A stretch of 7,723 bases of DNA from Pseudomonadota bacterium (lineage in GTDB: Bacteria > Pseudomonadota > Gammaproteobacteria > Burkholderiales > Burkholderiaceae_C): contig JAUPTP010000089.1 in NCBI GenBank assembly GCA_030918015.1, positions 1-7,723 on the forward strand, given 5' to 3'. The notes below the pieces were generated by a model. That model was not told the origin of the DNA, searched no databases, and saw only the letters and a program-made list of their open reading frames with translations. Both the position numbers and the translations under genes were made by a program. Shown piece after piece: positions 7,108 through 7,723 of the stretch; position 1 is the first letter of the stretch; each line of letters starts with the position of its first letter.

Positions 7108-7723
7108 GCTTCGGCACTCCGGCCCTTCATGGCAAACAGGCCTTGCGGACGCTTCTGGATGAAGACCACGATGCACACCAGCACCATGATCTTGGCCAGC
7201 ACCGCGCCAGCGAAGCCCTCGAGGAACTTGTTGAGCACGCCCAGGCCCAGCGCGGCGTAGACCGTGCCGGCGAGCTGGCCCACGCCACCGGTGACCACCA
7301 CCATGAAGGCGTCGACGATGTAGCCCTGGCCCAGATCGGGCCCCACATTGCCGACCTGGCTGAGCGCGCAGCCCGCCAGACCGGCGATGCCCGCGCCCAG
7401 GCTGAAGGCATAGGTGTCGATGCGCGCGGTCGGGATGCCCACGCAGGCGGCCATGCGGCGGTTCTGGGTGACCCCGCGCACGAACAGGCCCAGGCGCGTC
7501 CTGTTGATCATCAGCGTGACACCGCCCAGCACCAGGAAGGCGAAGGCGATGATCGCCAGCCGGTTGTAGGGCAGGATCAGGTTGGACAGCACCTGCACGC
7601 CGCCCGACAGCCACGCCGGGTTCTCGACCGCGACGTTCTGCGCGCCGAACAGGCTGCGCACGCCCTGCATCAGCACCAGCGAGATGCCCCAGGTGGCCAG
7701 CAGCGTCTCGAGCGGGCGGCCGT
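7104..7723 (-). CDS. urtB: Urea ABC transporter permease subunit UrtB, C-terminal part (partial, 5' end outside window)
   Basis: A LivH-type inner-membrane permease, partner of UrtC. About 205 C-terminal residues are present; the frame is open to the right edge, so no start is in the window (the apparent GTG start at 7676 is internal). The first visible residues, GRPLETLLATWGISLVLMQ, are a strong UrtB marker, followed by VRSLFGAQNVAVENPAWLSGG. Membrane helices include AIIAFAFLVLGGVTLMI. The cytoplasmic ATPase-contact loop is GLFVRGVTQNRRMAACVGI, and the region YAFSLGAGIAGLAGCALSQ follows. VDAFMVVVTGGVGQLAGT and the ending FIQKRPQGLFAMKGRSAEA are typical for the family. The stop at 7104-7106 overlaps the urtC ATG. 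In known operons urtA, for the periplasmic urea-binding protein, lies upstream; that would be beyond the right edge. Confidence 0.96.
   Translation of the reverse strand, partial: GRPLETLLATWGISLVLMQGVRSLFGAQNVAVENPAWLSGGVQVLSNLILPYNRLAIIAFAFLVLGGVTLMINRTRLGLFVRGVTQNRRMAACVGIPTARIDTYAFSLGAGIAGLAGCALSQVGNVGPDLGQGYIVDAFMVVVTGGVGQLAGTVYAALGLGVLNKFLEGFAGAVLAKIMVLVCIVVFIQKRPQGLFAMKGRSAEA

Overview
The window looks like chromosomal DNA from a high-GC betaproteobacterium, most likely Burkholderiales. The basis is the almost exclusive use of G/C-ending codons, the style of the DnaE and urea-transporter proteins, and the presence of a TIGR03862-type flavoprotein. The genus cannot be named from this sequence alone. 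No mobile element, tRNA, rRNA, CRISPR array or obvious defence system was found.

Layout. Bases 1-1854 (+) hold the C-terminal half of dnaE, the replicative DNA polymerase III alpha subunit. The gene enters from the left edge and starts just before its third catalytic aspartate. A 283-base non-coding stretch follows. It contains foldable sequence and a clear plus-strand intrinsic terminator (2101-2132). From there to the right edge every gene lies on the minus strand. Bases 2138-2698 encode the C-terminal signalling hairpin of a methyl-accepting chemotaxis protein without sensor, membrane or HAMP parts. Upstream of it (about 2674-2968) are out-of-frame membrane-like remnants, so this is probably a decayed chemoreceptor gene. 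Bases 3042-4298 encode an intact HI0933/TIGR03862-family flavoprotein. Bases 4357-7723 carry urtB (partial), urtC, urtD and urtE, transcribed right to left.

How the genes work together. UrtB and UrtC are the two membrane permeases and UrtD and UrtE the two ATPases of the high-affinity urea ABC importer. The binding protein UrtA and the UrtB N-terminus should lie beyond the right edge. urtB/urtC and urtC/urtD overlap by 4 bases (ATGA), and urtE follows urtD after 31 bases with its own strong ribosome binding site, so this is one operon. Urease genes, often adjacent to urt, do not follow urtE here. The flavoprotein gene comes next, and a 9-bp hairpin in the junction covers the region just before its start codon.

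This is mostly ordinary core-genome sequence. The points most worth checking are the structured RNA-like segment before the terminator, the decayed chemoreceptor, the hairpin at the flavoprotein start, and a shift in codon use at the start of the dnaE fragment. I did not find convincing evidence of a new biological system.
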